Below are positions 24,212-36,600 of a stretch of 43,050 nucleotides of DNA, one piece after another (positions within the stretch are counted from its first letter, which is position 1; each line of letters starts with the position of its first letter). Origin of the DNA: Candidatus Colwellia aromaticivorans (GTDB lineage: Bacteria > Pseudomonadota > Gammaproteobacteria > Enterobacterales > Alteromonadaceae). The notes under the pieces are model-generated. The model was not told the DNA's origin and ran no database searches. It was given only the letters and a program-made list of their open reading frames with translations. A program made the translations under genes and the position numbers. The DNA is taken from assembly GCF_003333305.1 (NCBI RefSeq), contig NZ_QOLD01000006.1:1-43050 (forward strand), read 5' to 3'.

Positions 24212-26435
24212 CTATTTACGAACAACCAAAGTACTCGCTATTTTATCGTATAGCGCTTGCTTTTTTTCAGTAAATGGTTGGAGCAACAATCCAACCCCGT
24301 ACAAAAGAAATTTTCCTATAAACCTTGCCGAAGCCCGAAGAAATGTCAACCTTTCACCTTTTATATCAGTAACATATATACCTACTACCATTTTTCCAAA
24401 AGTAGCTTGTCGCCATCTACTTGTCATAATTGCTTCGTATAACCACATGGTTAATAACAAGGTAGCTACAATAAATGTTTCTATTAAATCGAATAAGCTA
24501 TCACTTATTGAGTCTTCAAACATAAAAAAAGCTGCCATCACCGCGATGAGGGTTGTGTATAAAACAAACACGTCAATCACTCCAGCAATTAGACGTCTCC
24601 AAAAGCCCGAATACGCTATTTCATCAGCATTTGTATCGGGGTCAATCAATGAATCACTCGATACTTTTCGTCTGATAGGTTCAATACTAAATCTTCGAAA
24701 AAGCCCTTTTAAAAAATACTCCAATCCTAAATACAACACCACGTGTGCTGATACGAGAAAGACTTCAGATAAAGCATAGCTGAACTCATCTGAAAGCCCT
24801 AAATCATAAGCTATATCAGCAATTTGATCCAAAATAGCTAATGTAATTAAGCCAGAATCTGATTTAGAGCCGAAAAATAAAACAAAAACAAAAATAAAAA
24901 TAAAGAATCGGGGGATACGCCATCGATGTTGAATTTCCACCTCTGCCCTTTCGTGATCACGAGCATTATTACTTTCATCAAGGAAGTTTAAAGCCAAATC
25001 AAAGTGTTCATTATATTGACCTGCCCAAACTTTATTAGGAACCACTGATGCCTTCCAGTTAAGCGCTATTTGAAGTTCAGGGTCTACTAAAAGCTGAGCT
25101 TTTTTTTCTTTATGCAATATAGCTGTGTCTACCAGACGTTTATAAATTTGTGCCGAACTAGCTTCGTTTTCAATCCAGGTAGTCAACCGGTTCCATTGAC
25201 GAAGCAGTGCTTCATGGCTTATATCTAGTACTGATTTTTTATTCAACTCGCCCAAAGGTGAAGCCATTATAAAGTTGCGCTCGTTATCTTGAAAAACACG
25301 AACGACATCGATTACCTCATCAGGCTTAACGTTCGCCATTTCTGCTACTTCGCCTAGTTTTACCATGCGTCGGATGAACGTTCCTTCGCCAGCGTGCTCA
25401 CACAAGCAAAGAAACAACTGTTTGGCGATTTTTTGTTGATTATTATCTAGCTGTTCCCAAGCTTCATCAAGGTGTCTGGACAAAGCTTCGTTAAAGCGGC
25501 CAACATTTTCATAGTCGACTCGCTTTAATTCTATATCATCATTCTCGCTACCCACTTTTTCCTGAGTCGCAAACCAAGTTCGCATCAGAGCATGTTGCAT
25601 TAAAGGTAGATGGTCTGGGTCGGTACCGGTATCATTGAGAATCTGATTTACTAGATCAGGTGCGATATGGCCACCAAATAGCTGGATAGGTTTTTTCGAT
25701 AACAACCTTCATTTGTTTGCGAGTCAGTCTTGGTACTAAAAATTGGCTATCGCTAATTGCCTGTGAAAGACCAGGAAAAAAGTCACATGCGCCGATAAAG
25801 TCTGAACGCATAGTGAGCAACACATAAATGGGAAGATCCATTTTTGCTGCCTGCTCTACCGTAGTTAACAACAGGTTAACAAAAGCAGTGGCCTCATTTC
25901 GTACTTTATGAGTAGTATGATCGCGATCCTTAGAGTGTAAAGAACCCTGACCACGCTGGAAGCGGAATATCTCTTCGAACTGGTCGACCAACAAAAGCAA
26001 TGGTCTGCCCTTTTCGATACCTATTTGTTCAATAACTTCTAGTAACCCTAAATGGCTGGTTTGCAATTCTGCTTGGGTGAAAGCAATGTCACTGGCATCA
26101 AAGCTACATTGGTCGTCTGCAAGTGTGTGATAAAGCTCTGTCGCCAGATTGGTAAAAGGGTCACCACCTGGCTTCATAACAATGAATATCCAATCGACAC
26201 CGGCGCCTAAAAGATACCCTTGTTTGAGGACGGGAAGAAGGCCTGCACGAACCAGTGAAGACTTTCCCGAACCACTGCCACCAACAACTGCAAGAAAGTG
26301 ATTTTCCTCTAATCGACCCAGCATTTTATTAATTTGTTCACTGCGTCCAAAAAACAGTTCTGATTCATGTTGTAAATATGTTCGAAGACCGGGATAAGGC
26401 TGAGTTAACTTTGTTAGTTTCGATGACACATTCAT
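24212..26435 (-). pseudogene. nSTAND1-type NTPase fused to a membrane/RDD region, split by a frameshift
   Basis: Two reading frames (26435-25656 and 25705-24212) form one protein of about 740 residues. The N-terminus has PYPGLRTY and ELFFGRSEQ (start of the nSTAND1 domain), Walker A GGSGSGKSS at 52-60, Walker B LLLLVDQFEE near 146-155 and a sensor-like LLTMRSDFIG. A helical region follows (FIRRMVKLGEVA, DISHEALLRQWNRL). Hydrophobic segments lie near residues 509-524, 557-579, 617-640, 651-670 and 707-722. The last 130 residues are an RDD domain (GFWRRLIAGVIDVFVLY, FGKMVVGIYVTD, ALYDKIAS). The frame breaks in an A6 run (T6 at 25691-25696 on the plus strand); with five As the frame reads VVIEKPIQLFGG and is continuous. 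Its start overlaps the TIR gene stop by ATGA. It may be a real mutation, a phase-variable state or a sequencing error. Confidence 0.85.
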
Positions 26436-27853
26436 GACGTGGCATCCATTTGTTGGAGTTCGGAAATAAACTGCTCAAACTCAATTTCATTACTTGTACT
26501 ATCAATAGTGTGAAAAAATGGTGGTGGCGTAGCCAATAATTCGTTACGTTTTTCGGGCGGTTCAAAATACAATACGCATGCGGGTTGGATAGGTTGCTTA
26601 GCTAACCTCAACTCTCTAAATGTACGCATCTTCTGTTTTATCCACACACCTGATGAACACTTCCCGTATACTAGAACCAAACCAGTGTAATCTCGGATAC
26701 TAGCCAATTCTTCAAGAGATTCGTCTTCATCTACTATTATTTCATAGTCTAAATTCTGTTCAACCAGTCGATCCCGTATATGAAATGCAGCGCTAGTATC
26801 GCTTTTTAGCGTATAGATAAATACAGGTTTATCCCCTGAATCTGCTGTTGCCGGTTTTGATTCCCGCAAAGCAAGGTCTTTGAGTTTATCTTTGATAGCC
26901 ACTTTTAATTCTTCAAGATCTTGTGCCATAACATCGCTGGCTTCGAGGAACTGGCGTTGTTCACTTTTTAACTTATCTAAATTAAAAGTTTCACGCTCAT
27001 AGGCGCGAAGAAGTGGTACTTTTGCAGCTAACGCTCTATTGAGTTGCAGGCCTTCGTAGCCTTCAGGAAATTCGTCGGTTCGTGGCGTACCATATGCCCC
27101 CAGTAGTTGAACAAATAACTTAGAATGAGCTAAATCATGATCAAGCATTTGTTCAAATTCCTGTGCACCTCGAAGATATAGCTTAGAGGGTAAAACACGG
27201 TAGCCAAGTTTCTCGATGAACATTGCTAGAGTACTGCGGGAATCCTCCATGTCCGGTGTTGTCTCCGCGAGAAAAACAGCAGGTGAGATCATATCTTCAC
27301 TTTCAGCGTCTTCACCTGATTCACGTATATTCTGCATTTCGGCTAACTTTCCAGCCAATTTATCTCTTAGTTTTAAGAGTTCCTTAGAGTATTCGCTACT
27401 TGATGGGTCGAGTTCAGCTTTAAGTTCTCTGTCGTAAAAGCTATAACCAATAAGATCACGAATGTCTTCTGGTCGATTCTCGATTGGGATTTCAGCCAGA
27501 TGAATTACAAATAGCCGACCATCGGCGCTTGCAGCTTCCACAAAGCCTCGAATTTCCTTTCTACACCATTCAGATTTGAGATAGCCATCTGACAGCACTA
27601 TTACCAGAGCTGCAGTATTGTCTATGGCTGTCTTGATGGTAGGTGTGACAGCATCATTCCCTGCCAAATCGTCTAGATCCATCCAGATCTTACAGTCTGA
27701 TATACGTCCTAGCTTTTGGTCAACGCGCTTTTGTAATTGTTTTTTTAGGTAGTTTACCCAACGAACTTCGCGACCACAGTAGTCTAACGGCTCATTATCA
27801 ACTTGAGCATAACTGATAAAGATGTCCTGATCGAACCCTGATACATATGCCAT
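26432..27853 (-). CDS. TIR-domain protein with two further TIR-like modules
   Basis: This 473-residue protein begins with a clear TIR domain: DQDIFISYAQVDN (8-20), KIWMDLDDLAGND in the BB-loop region (55-67), and ALVIVLSDGYLKSEWCRKEI (82-101). Glu100 in WCRKE sits where TIR NADases such as SARM1 have their catalytic glutamate. A linker follows, then two Rossmann-like modules: 190-320 (PAVFLAETTPDMEDSR, FVQLLGAYG) and 343-470 (VFIYTLKSDTSAAFHIRDRL, GLVLVYGKCSSGVW), both resembling divergent TIR folds without the obvious catalytic Glu. No membrane segment is visible. It is the first gene of the operon with the nSTAND NTPase. TIR proteins beside STAND NTPases commonly act in antiphage defence by NAD degradation or signalling; that role here is inference. 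Confidence 0.88.
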   Translation of the reverse strand: MAYVSGFDQDIFISYAQVDNEPLDYCGREVRWVNYLKKQLQKRVDQKLGRISDCKIWMDLDDLAGNDAVTPTIKTAIDNTAALVIVLSDGYLKSEWCRKEIRGFVEAASADGRLFVIHLAEIPIENRPEDIRDLIGYSFYDRELKAELDPSSSEYSKELLKLRDKLAGKLAEMQNIRESGEDAESEDMISPAVFLAETTPDMEDSRSTLAMFIEKLGYRVLPSKLYLRGAQEFEQMLDHDLAHSKLFVQLLGAYGTPRTDEFPEGYEGLQLNRALAAKVPLLRAYERETFNLDKLKSEQRQFLEASDVMAQDLEELKVAIKDKLKDLALRESKPATADSGDKPVFIYTLKSDTSAAFHIRDRLVEQNLDYEIIVDEDESLEELASIRDYTGLVLVYGKCSSGVWIKQKMRTFRELRLAKQPIQPACVLYFEPPEKRNELLATPPPFFHTIDSTSNEIEFEQFISELQQMDATS

Positions 27854-27870
27854 TCCATTTGCCTTTGATG

Positions 27871-27900
27871 TTTATATTGAGAAAAACTTTATTTATTCAA
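27871..27900 (-). promoter_or_regulatory. Candidate promoter of the TIR/nSTAND operon
   Basis: On the minus strand TTGAAT (27895-27900) and TATAAA (27871-27876) are 18 bases apart, a plausible sigma-70 pair. The resulting 5' leader would be only about 10 bases, so confidence is low. The 27854-28213 gap also holds an inverted repeat TTTCATAAT/ATTATGAAA (28095-28126) and otherwise AT-rich DNA. Confidence 0.3.
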
Positions 27901-28213
27901 TCAACTGGATATTTCTTTCTTCACAGTCCTAAACAATACGTTTGAGAATACCAAATAAAAATAAAAGAACTATTTGAGAATAGTTCACCAATATAACTTA
28001 TACAAATTGAATATAGGAAAATAGAAGAGAAATGAAAGAACCAATACTCAAATAAAAGCTTTATTATTCATCGTCATTATTTGTGCAGCATTTGTTTCAT
28101 AATATAAATATCTTTCTATTATGAAATCGTAAACCTAGTTTGAATTTCTTATTTCTGCTCAAGTAGCCTTACTTTGGATAAGGCTTGGTATTTTATCATT
28201 GCATCTATTTTTA

Positions 28214-30379
28214 CTATAAATCACTTGGGCGTCCTTGATCTATTTGGTTGTAATCACATACACCATTTGGAAATATTTTTTCCAGTTTTTGTTGATAAAG
28301 ACCCATATTAACAGAGCCATACAAGCCTTGTTTCATTGCTTGATTAACCGACATTAATTGGCATTTAAACATGTCGCCAGACCAAGTGCTGCCAGCCTGA
28401 ATACGACTAGTACTAAACATTGGGTATACTTTTTGACACTCCCCTTCACTTTTATTATTCCATTGACCGTCCCAAATGCCTTTCCCTTTAAAAAGCACTT
28501 CCCCCTTGGCTGAGAAGCATTGATCAAACAAACTCTTTGGCTTAGCTTCTACCGTTGAAAAGCTAGGGTTGCTCCTTAATGCTAATAACCATTCATCCAT
28601 CATCTTAAAAGCCAAAACGGCCGGGTTATAATTTTTATTCGAAATCCAAATAACATGATTATCACTGTGTCCGTGTTGTTCTATTATCCTTAATCGAGAA
28701 AAGAACGAAGCCGATACATGATGCATATCTAAATCTTCCTCTAAATAATGACGTACATCGATGACAGGTAAAGTGATTTTGCCAATAAAAACCTGTCCTG
28801 CTCGGTATGCAGCCTGCATAGCATTAATTGAACCCTCATGCCTATTGGCAATTCCTTCAATAATTGGCGTGATATTTTGACTACCCCACAGTGATAACCA
28901 TAGAGGTATTTTCCTTCCTAAAGGTAACCAAATATGCTCTGCTTCCATTTCAATTTGTGGCTTCCAACTGCCAATTTTACTATTGAGATCAACAAATTCA
29001 TCAATTGTTATCGAGTTTTCCTGTAAAGCCAATAGGCCGTACTGAACCCCCACATTGTCCCAGGTAGATAATCCAAAACCTTGTTTATCCTGTCCTAATA
29101 CGTTGACTAAATCTTGCCAAAAACTCCATTTCACTTGTTTAACAACATCAGGATGAAACAAGTCCCTTAAAAAACCTTGTTTTGGATTATTAATAAAGCT
29201 TGATAAGCCAAAGTAGCCATTAATACATTCACTATTTCCATCGGGTAATGAGGGCACAAATCCGGACATAATTTGATTAACTGGCTGTAAATAGCCCGCC
29301 CGTTGAGGGAAGTTATTTAGGGCGTTCATGCCTTCCACCGTTTGCCTTTTATGCCAATCAAGCCACTGAGTATTATTTTGTGTTCGAAAAGTAAAATAGT
29401 TATTCAGCAAATCACAATCTAGTGCGTAAGTCGTTTGGGTAATCATATCTGGATATGAATAAAGTGGAATCAAACCATCAAGTATACCTGTACTATTTTG
29501 AGCTATTAAATACTGAGCTAAACCACCACCTGAGCCACCTATGCCAACGGTATATAAGGGTTTTCCATACAAACTAACAAAGTGTTTTTTTACCCTTCTT
29601 GCGGTATCTTCGGCTAACAACATATTGTAGGTATAACTGGTTTTATTACCACTAGAGCTAATAACTGCATAACCATCAAGTAGCTGCTGCTTTTGCCGAG
29701 CAATAACCCGTTTAGCTTTTTGCTTTCCTTGACGGAAACCAATGCCTGAGCCACCATTAAATTGAAAGACTAAGCGTTTATTCCACTTTGACTGCGCTAA
29801 ACGCCGACCAATTTCATCCGCACTAATTGGCATCACTACCGTATAAATAAATCGGTTAATTGTTCCTTGCTCTACTCTTAGTAATGTTCTGTCGGTATTA
29901 TTAACATAAGCAGTTAGATCAGACGGGGTTAATTTGATTATTTTGCCACTATGATATAAAGAATAATATTGAACCTTGGTTGCGAGGCTGCAATCTTTCG
30001 AATAACCGATAATTTTTTTTTGCTGTAAAAAATCACTATAAACAGGTACGCCATAAGCCGACTGATTATCGACTAAAGGTTGTCCTAAACCTGAATCAAC
30101 TGTCATGCAGTAAAATGGATATTGGATGTCTCCGGAATATAGGCTTTTAACAGGGCCATGTTGGCCGATTTTGATTGGAAAGTTGAAGTATTCTGTAGGT
30201 CTAACGATTAGGCTAATATGTTTGTTGATAAGCAATAACTGGTTATCAACCTTTGGCGCTATTTTTTTTACTTGTCGAAAAGCATAAGATTCTGCTGGTA
30301 TGAAAAAATGTATACTTAATTTTCCCACGATGACGATAAATATGATTGAAACCGAATAAAGAAGTAGTTTCTTCAACAT
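28214..30379 (-). CDS. DUF6351-like exported alpha/beta-hydrolase
   Basis: A 721-residue protein with an N-terminal signal anchor (LLLYSVSIIFIVIVGKLSIHFF). The region PFYCMTVDSGLGQPLVDNQSAYG and the later ALDCDLLNNYF, GYFGLSSF and DNVGVQYGLLAL blocks fit what I recall of the DUF6351 family. The central TVGIGGSGGGLAQYL has the nucleophile-elbow form of a serine hydrolase (GxSxG-like, GGSGG). A late EDLDMHH and IIEQHGHSDNHVIW could supply the acid and the catalytic His. The substrate is unknown; related families include secreted esterases. Start: ATG with AGGAGA six bases upstream. It is a single gene on the minus strand, upstream of the TIR operon but separated from it by 360 bases. Confidence 0.65.
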   Translation of the reverse strand: MLKKLLLYSVSIIFIVIVGKLSIHFFIPAESYAFRQVKKIAPKVDNQLLLINKHISLIVRPTEYFNFPIKIGQHGPVKSLYSGDIQYPFYCMTVDSGLGQPLVDNQSAYGVPVYSDFLQQKKIIGYSKDCSLATKVQYYSLYHSGKIIKLTPSDLTAYVNNTDRTLLRVEQGTINRFIYTVVMPISADEIGRRLAQSKWNKRLVFQFNGGSGIGFRQGKQKAKRVIARQKQQLLDGYAVISSSGNKTSYTYNMLLAEDTARRVKKHFVSLYGKPLYTVGIGGSGGGLAQYLIAQNSTGILDGLIPLYSYPDMITQTTYALDCDLLNNYFTFRTQNNTQWLDWHKRQTVEGMNALNNFPQRAGYLQPVNQIMSGFVPSLPDGNSECINGYFGLSSFINNPKQGFLRDLFHPDVVKQVKWSFWQDLVNVLGQDKQGFGLSTWDNVGVQYGLLALQENSITIDEFVDLNSKIGSWKPQIEMEAEHIWLPLGRKIPLWLSLWGSQNITPIIEGIANRHEGSINAMQAAYRAGQVFIGKITLPVIDVRHYLEEDLDMHHVSASFFSRLRIIEQHGHSDNHVIWISNKNYNPAVLAFKMMDEWLLALRSNPSFSTVEAKPKSLFDQCFSAKGEVLFKGKGIWDGQWNNKSEGECQKVYPMFSTSRIQAGSTWSGDMFKCQLMSVNQAMKQGLYGSVNMGLYQQKLEKIFPNGVCDYNQIDQGRPSDL

Positions 30380-30654
30380 AATTGTCTCCTATTCTATACC
30401 TCAGGATTAAATTGAAACCGGAAATCACTTACACCTATTTAAGCCTAGTGCAAAAAAGTGATTTTCTCATAATTGAAAGACAAAGTTTTATTACCATTTA
30501 ATTGAAATATCAATATTTTTACAATAGATAACAAATAGTTAACTTCCATTAAACTTATTCCAACTAAAAAACCATCTTAAGTAGACTTTTTGCTATATAC
30601 CCAAGTAATAAAGAGTTTGGTAGAATAGTAATAAATTTAAGGAGAGTACTACTT

Positions 30655-31575
30655 ATGCCAAATTATGTTGTTGGTCACAAAATTCCAGATTCAGACTCTA
30701 TCTGTTCAGCTATTGCATTATCATATTTAAAAACTACGTTAGGCGAGGAAACCGTTCCTGCGCGTTTAGGTGAGTTGACCCCTGAAACTTTATTTATTTT
30801 AGACAAGTTTGGCTTTGAGCAACCTGAATTGAAAACTAGCTACGCGGGTGAAAGCCTTTATATTGTTGATCACTCTGAGCGTACGCAAGGCCCCGATGAT
30901 ATTGACGATGCTACTATTTTAGGCATTATTGATCATCATAAATTAGGCGATATCACTACGTCTACCCCCTTAGAAATATGGGTGCGCCCGGTAGGCTGTA
31001 CTAATACTATTATTAAAATGATGTATGACTTTCATAACGTTGAAATTCCTAAAAACATCGCTGGTGCCATGATGTGCGCTATTTTAAGCGATACCGTTAT
31101 TTTTAAATCTCCGACCTGTACTACAGCCGATATCAAATGTGTTGAAGCGTTAGCAGAAATTGCTGGCATTGAAAATCCTGCTGAGTTGGGCATGGATATG
31201 TTCAAAGTAAAATCAGCCGTTGAAGGTACACCGGTACGTGATTTAGTATTGCGTGATTTTAAAGATTTCAATATGAATGGCAACCTTGTCGGTATCGGTC
31301 AATTAGAAGTCATCGATTTAGCTATTTTTGATGAAATGAAAGCTGATTTAGCAGCCGATATCGCTAAGTTAAAAGCTGAAGGTGAACGCCACAGTGTATT
31401 GCTATTATTAACCGATATCATGAAAGAAGGCTCTGAAATTCTCGTAGTAAGTGATAATGACAACTTAGCACAAGCCGCTTTTGGTAAAGCTACCACAGAC
31501 GGTAAAGTATGGCTTGATGGTGTACTTAGTCGTAAGAAGCAAGTTGTACCACCTTTACAAGGCGTTTTTGCTTAA
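30655..31575 (+). CDS. ppaC: Manganese-dependent inorganic pyrophosphatase (family II)
   Basis: Family II pyrophosphatase of the DHH superfamily, hydrolysing pyrophosphate to two phosphates. The 306-residue protein shows VVGHKIPDSDSICSAIAL (metal ligands His8, Asp12, Asp14), IVDHSE, the DHH motif in GIIDHHKLGD, and the C-terminal DHHA2 part with LDGVLSRKKQVVPPL, whose SRKKQ residues bind substrate. It is typically a cytoplasmic dimer using Mn2+ or Co2+. AAGGAG lies about 12 bases before the ATG. It is monocistronic, closed by a bidirectional terminator. Confidence 0.96.
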   Translation: MPNYVVGHKIPDSDSICSAIALSYLKTTLGEETVPARLGELTPETLFILDKFGFEQPELKTSYAGESLYIVDHSERTQGPDDIDDATILGIIDHHKLGDITTSTPLEIWVRPVGCTNTIIKMMYDFHNVEIPKNIAGAMMCAILSDTVIFKSPTCTTADIKCVEALAEIAGIENPAELGMDMFKVKSAVEGTPVRDLVLRDFKDFNMNGNLVGIGQLEVIDLAIFDEMKADLAADIAKLKAEGERHSVLLLLTDIMKEGSEILVVSDNDNLAQAAFGKATTDGKVWLDGVLSRKKQVVPPLQGVFA

Positions 31576-31603
31576 TCAATAAAGCGATTTCATCTTGAAT
31601 ACA

Positions 31604-31629
31604 AAAAAACCAGCAATTGCTGGTTTTTT
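31604..31629. terminator. Bidirectional intrinsic terminator between ppaC and fadA
   Basis: CCAGCAATTGCTGG is a perfect palindrome flanked by A and T runs, so it can end ppaC (28 bases after its stop) and also convergent fadBA transcripts. Confidence 0.88.
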
Positions 31630-31685
31630 ATTGTCTATTCTTTGAAAGCATTCATCGTTATTATCGAAGATAATAGGTTTTTAGA

Positions 31686-31763
31686 TAAGGTGAAAGCACG
31701 GAGTTGACGTTAGTCATTACTCCGTACATCCTGTACTTCGCCTTTCAGGCCACCCTTCGGGTG
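31686..31763. repeat. Intergenic element with several nested hairpins
   Basis: The stretch contains ACGGAGT/ACTCCGT (31698-31704 and 31719-31725), GTACATCCTGTAC (31724-31736) and the tight hairpin CACCCTTCGGGTG (31751-31763). It lies between convergent ppaC and fadA, after the terminator. It looks like a structured dispersed repeat, not a gene. Confidence 0.4.
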
Positions 31764-31841
31764 TTCAAATTATTTCCCGAAGAATTTGTGAGTACTTTCA
31801 ACGCTGCATAAACGCTTATTAACAAAGAGAAAAGCAATTAA

Positions 31842-35185
<3,344 letters not shown>

Positions 35186-35264
35186 ACGTTGTCTCCTTCA
35201 CCTAAAATGTGGTGTTGATGTATTGATGATTTATTTTATACTCATTACCAATCAAGATAAATGT

Positions 35265-35282
35265 TTCAGAGTGCACTTTGAA
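35265..35282. promoter_or_regulatory. 18-bp palindrome 80 bases upstream of fadB
   Basis: TTCAGAGTGCACTTTGAA is palindromic in 16 of 18 positions and lies where a fadB operator is expected. It also resembles the dispersed TACTTCAAAATGC motif, so a repeat origin is possible. No regulator can be named from the sequence alone. Confidence 0.35.
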
Positions 35283-35414
35283 TGATAACGAGTATATGAT
35301 AGCCACATAGGTAAGTTTCCTATCTGAGCAATTGAATATTATCGTGTTATTAGTCTATTGCTGTTAAATAATAGACGACTGAGTGTGCCTTGAATAAAGG
35401 TTAATTGCAACACT

Positions 35415-35434
35415 ATTAAAACAAGCGTTTTAAT
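35415..35434. promoter_or_regulatory. Perfect 20-bp palindrome upstream of fadB (PsrA-like?)
   Basis: ATTAAAAC and GTTTTAAT flank AAGC. The shape resembles the AAAC-N-GTTT operators of PsrA-type TetR regulators of fatty-acid genes in gammaproteobacteria, but it lies 230 bases from the fadB start. The remaining gap from 35186 to 35734 contains no convincing gene. Confidence 0.35.
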
Positions 35435-35734
35435 CAAGCGTATCAACAACTGTTTTTATATTTAGCCGTTCGCCATAACTTAGTCAGGGTGGGATTATGC
35501 TTTGTTTGATTTATAGGCTGCAGGGATTGCTCAACTATAAAGAGCCATAGAATAGCTATAGTGGCACCAAAGAATTTGACCAAATTAAATGTGCTGATGC
35601 CGTTTTGGAAAGTTATAATTAAAAGGTACATACTTACAATTATTAAATGACTATAACAATTGATTTTTTCTTGAAAATTAGTATGTTTCTACAATATAAA
35701 TTTATAAAAAACACAATAAAAATATGATATTACC

Positions 35735-36429
35735 TTGCGACATATACTTATCAGCTGTCTTCTTTTAACTTCTTTTTCTGTCTTTTCATCAGAGCAAAAA
35801 AGTGATGAAAAACATCATAAAGATCCAACAAAAGTTATCACAAAAATGGGGTGGGCTACTCTGATAATTTTACCTTGTCAGGCTCAGTCGCACTTGATCA
35901 AGTAAGAAAAATCAATGGTAACATTAATAAAGATGGAAGTGAGTGGAGACTCGGTGGCTCATGGTTAACTGATTTTGGTATTATCAATTTCTCAATGGGT
36001 CGTTCTGAATACGATGATGGTGGTCAAAAAGACAATTACTCTATTGGAACCTTTCTTCCATTAAGCGTATTAGGTGTTGATACAGGCGAGTGGATGATAT
36101 TTCCAATGGCAGGTATAAATCATAATGAAGTAGATAGTTTTGTAGAAGAAGAACCAGCATCACTTGATGAACTTGTTATGCAGCAGAATACTAGTAATGG
36201 TGGTTATCTGGGCACTATGGCGCTTCGTCCGTTAACCGAGCATTGGACTGTTTTGGGGTTCGCGGGTGGAGGATTAGGCTCAGATGATTACAGTAATATA
36301 TGGGCAGGAACTGGAGCGAGTTATAAAATTAATGATAATCATTCATTTAACATTTTTGGCTTTTATGCAGATGATAATTACGGTAGCACCAGTAAAATTA
36401 CTGTCAATTATACCTATGAATTTAAGTAA
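35735..36429 (+). pseudogene. Outer-membrane beta-barrel protein, frameshifted near its N-terminus
   Basis: The long frame from 35851 to 36429 lacks a signal peptide and begins at GTG (VGYSDNFTLSGSVALD). One in the neighbouring frame ends just there: from a possible TTG at 35735 it reads a signal peptide (MRHILISCLLLTSFSVFSSE) then a charged linker ending VITKMG. Adding one G to GGGG at 35848-35851 would join them as KMGVGYSDNF. The main part has alternating strands (WRLGGSWLTDFGIINFSMG, SKITVNYTYEFK) typical of a small outer-membrane barrel. It is probably a disrupted gene, or a sequencing slip in the G run. Without a signal peptide the present ORF should not be exported. The family is not recognised. 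Confidence 0.7.
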
Positions 36430-36600
36430 ACTCGCAGAATAAGATCATAGTTAGAGCGCATCACTACCAACTAAAAAGCTAACTCTGATCTTGTATATTA
36501 TTGTTACTATTTGCTATGGTTATATGCTAATAACACAATAAATTATTTATTTTGTGTTAATTGAAAATTAAGTTAAGTTCTCAGGTATAGGGAAGTAAAA

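Noticed and set aside
25691..25696. Programmed -1 frameshift at A AAA AAC in the nSTAND gene
   Set aside because: The heptamer looks right, but a -1 shift does not enter the downstream frame; a +1 shift or loss of one A is needed.
28165..28185. Hairpin AGCCTTA/TAAGGCT as a terminator for the DUF6351-like gene
   Set aside because: The minus strand has no T run after the stem, and the plus strand has no gene to terminate.
35443..35631. Minus-strand ORF of 62 codons with one hydrophobic stretch
   Set aside because: It has no ribosome-binding site, no recognised similarity and sits in the AT-rich spacer upstream of fadB; chance ORFs of this size are expected.
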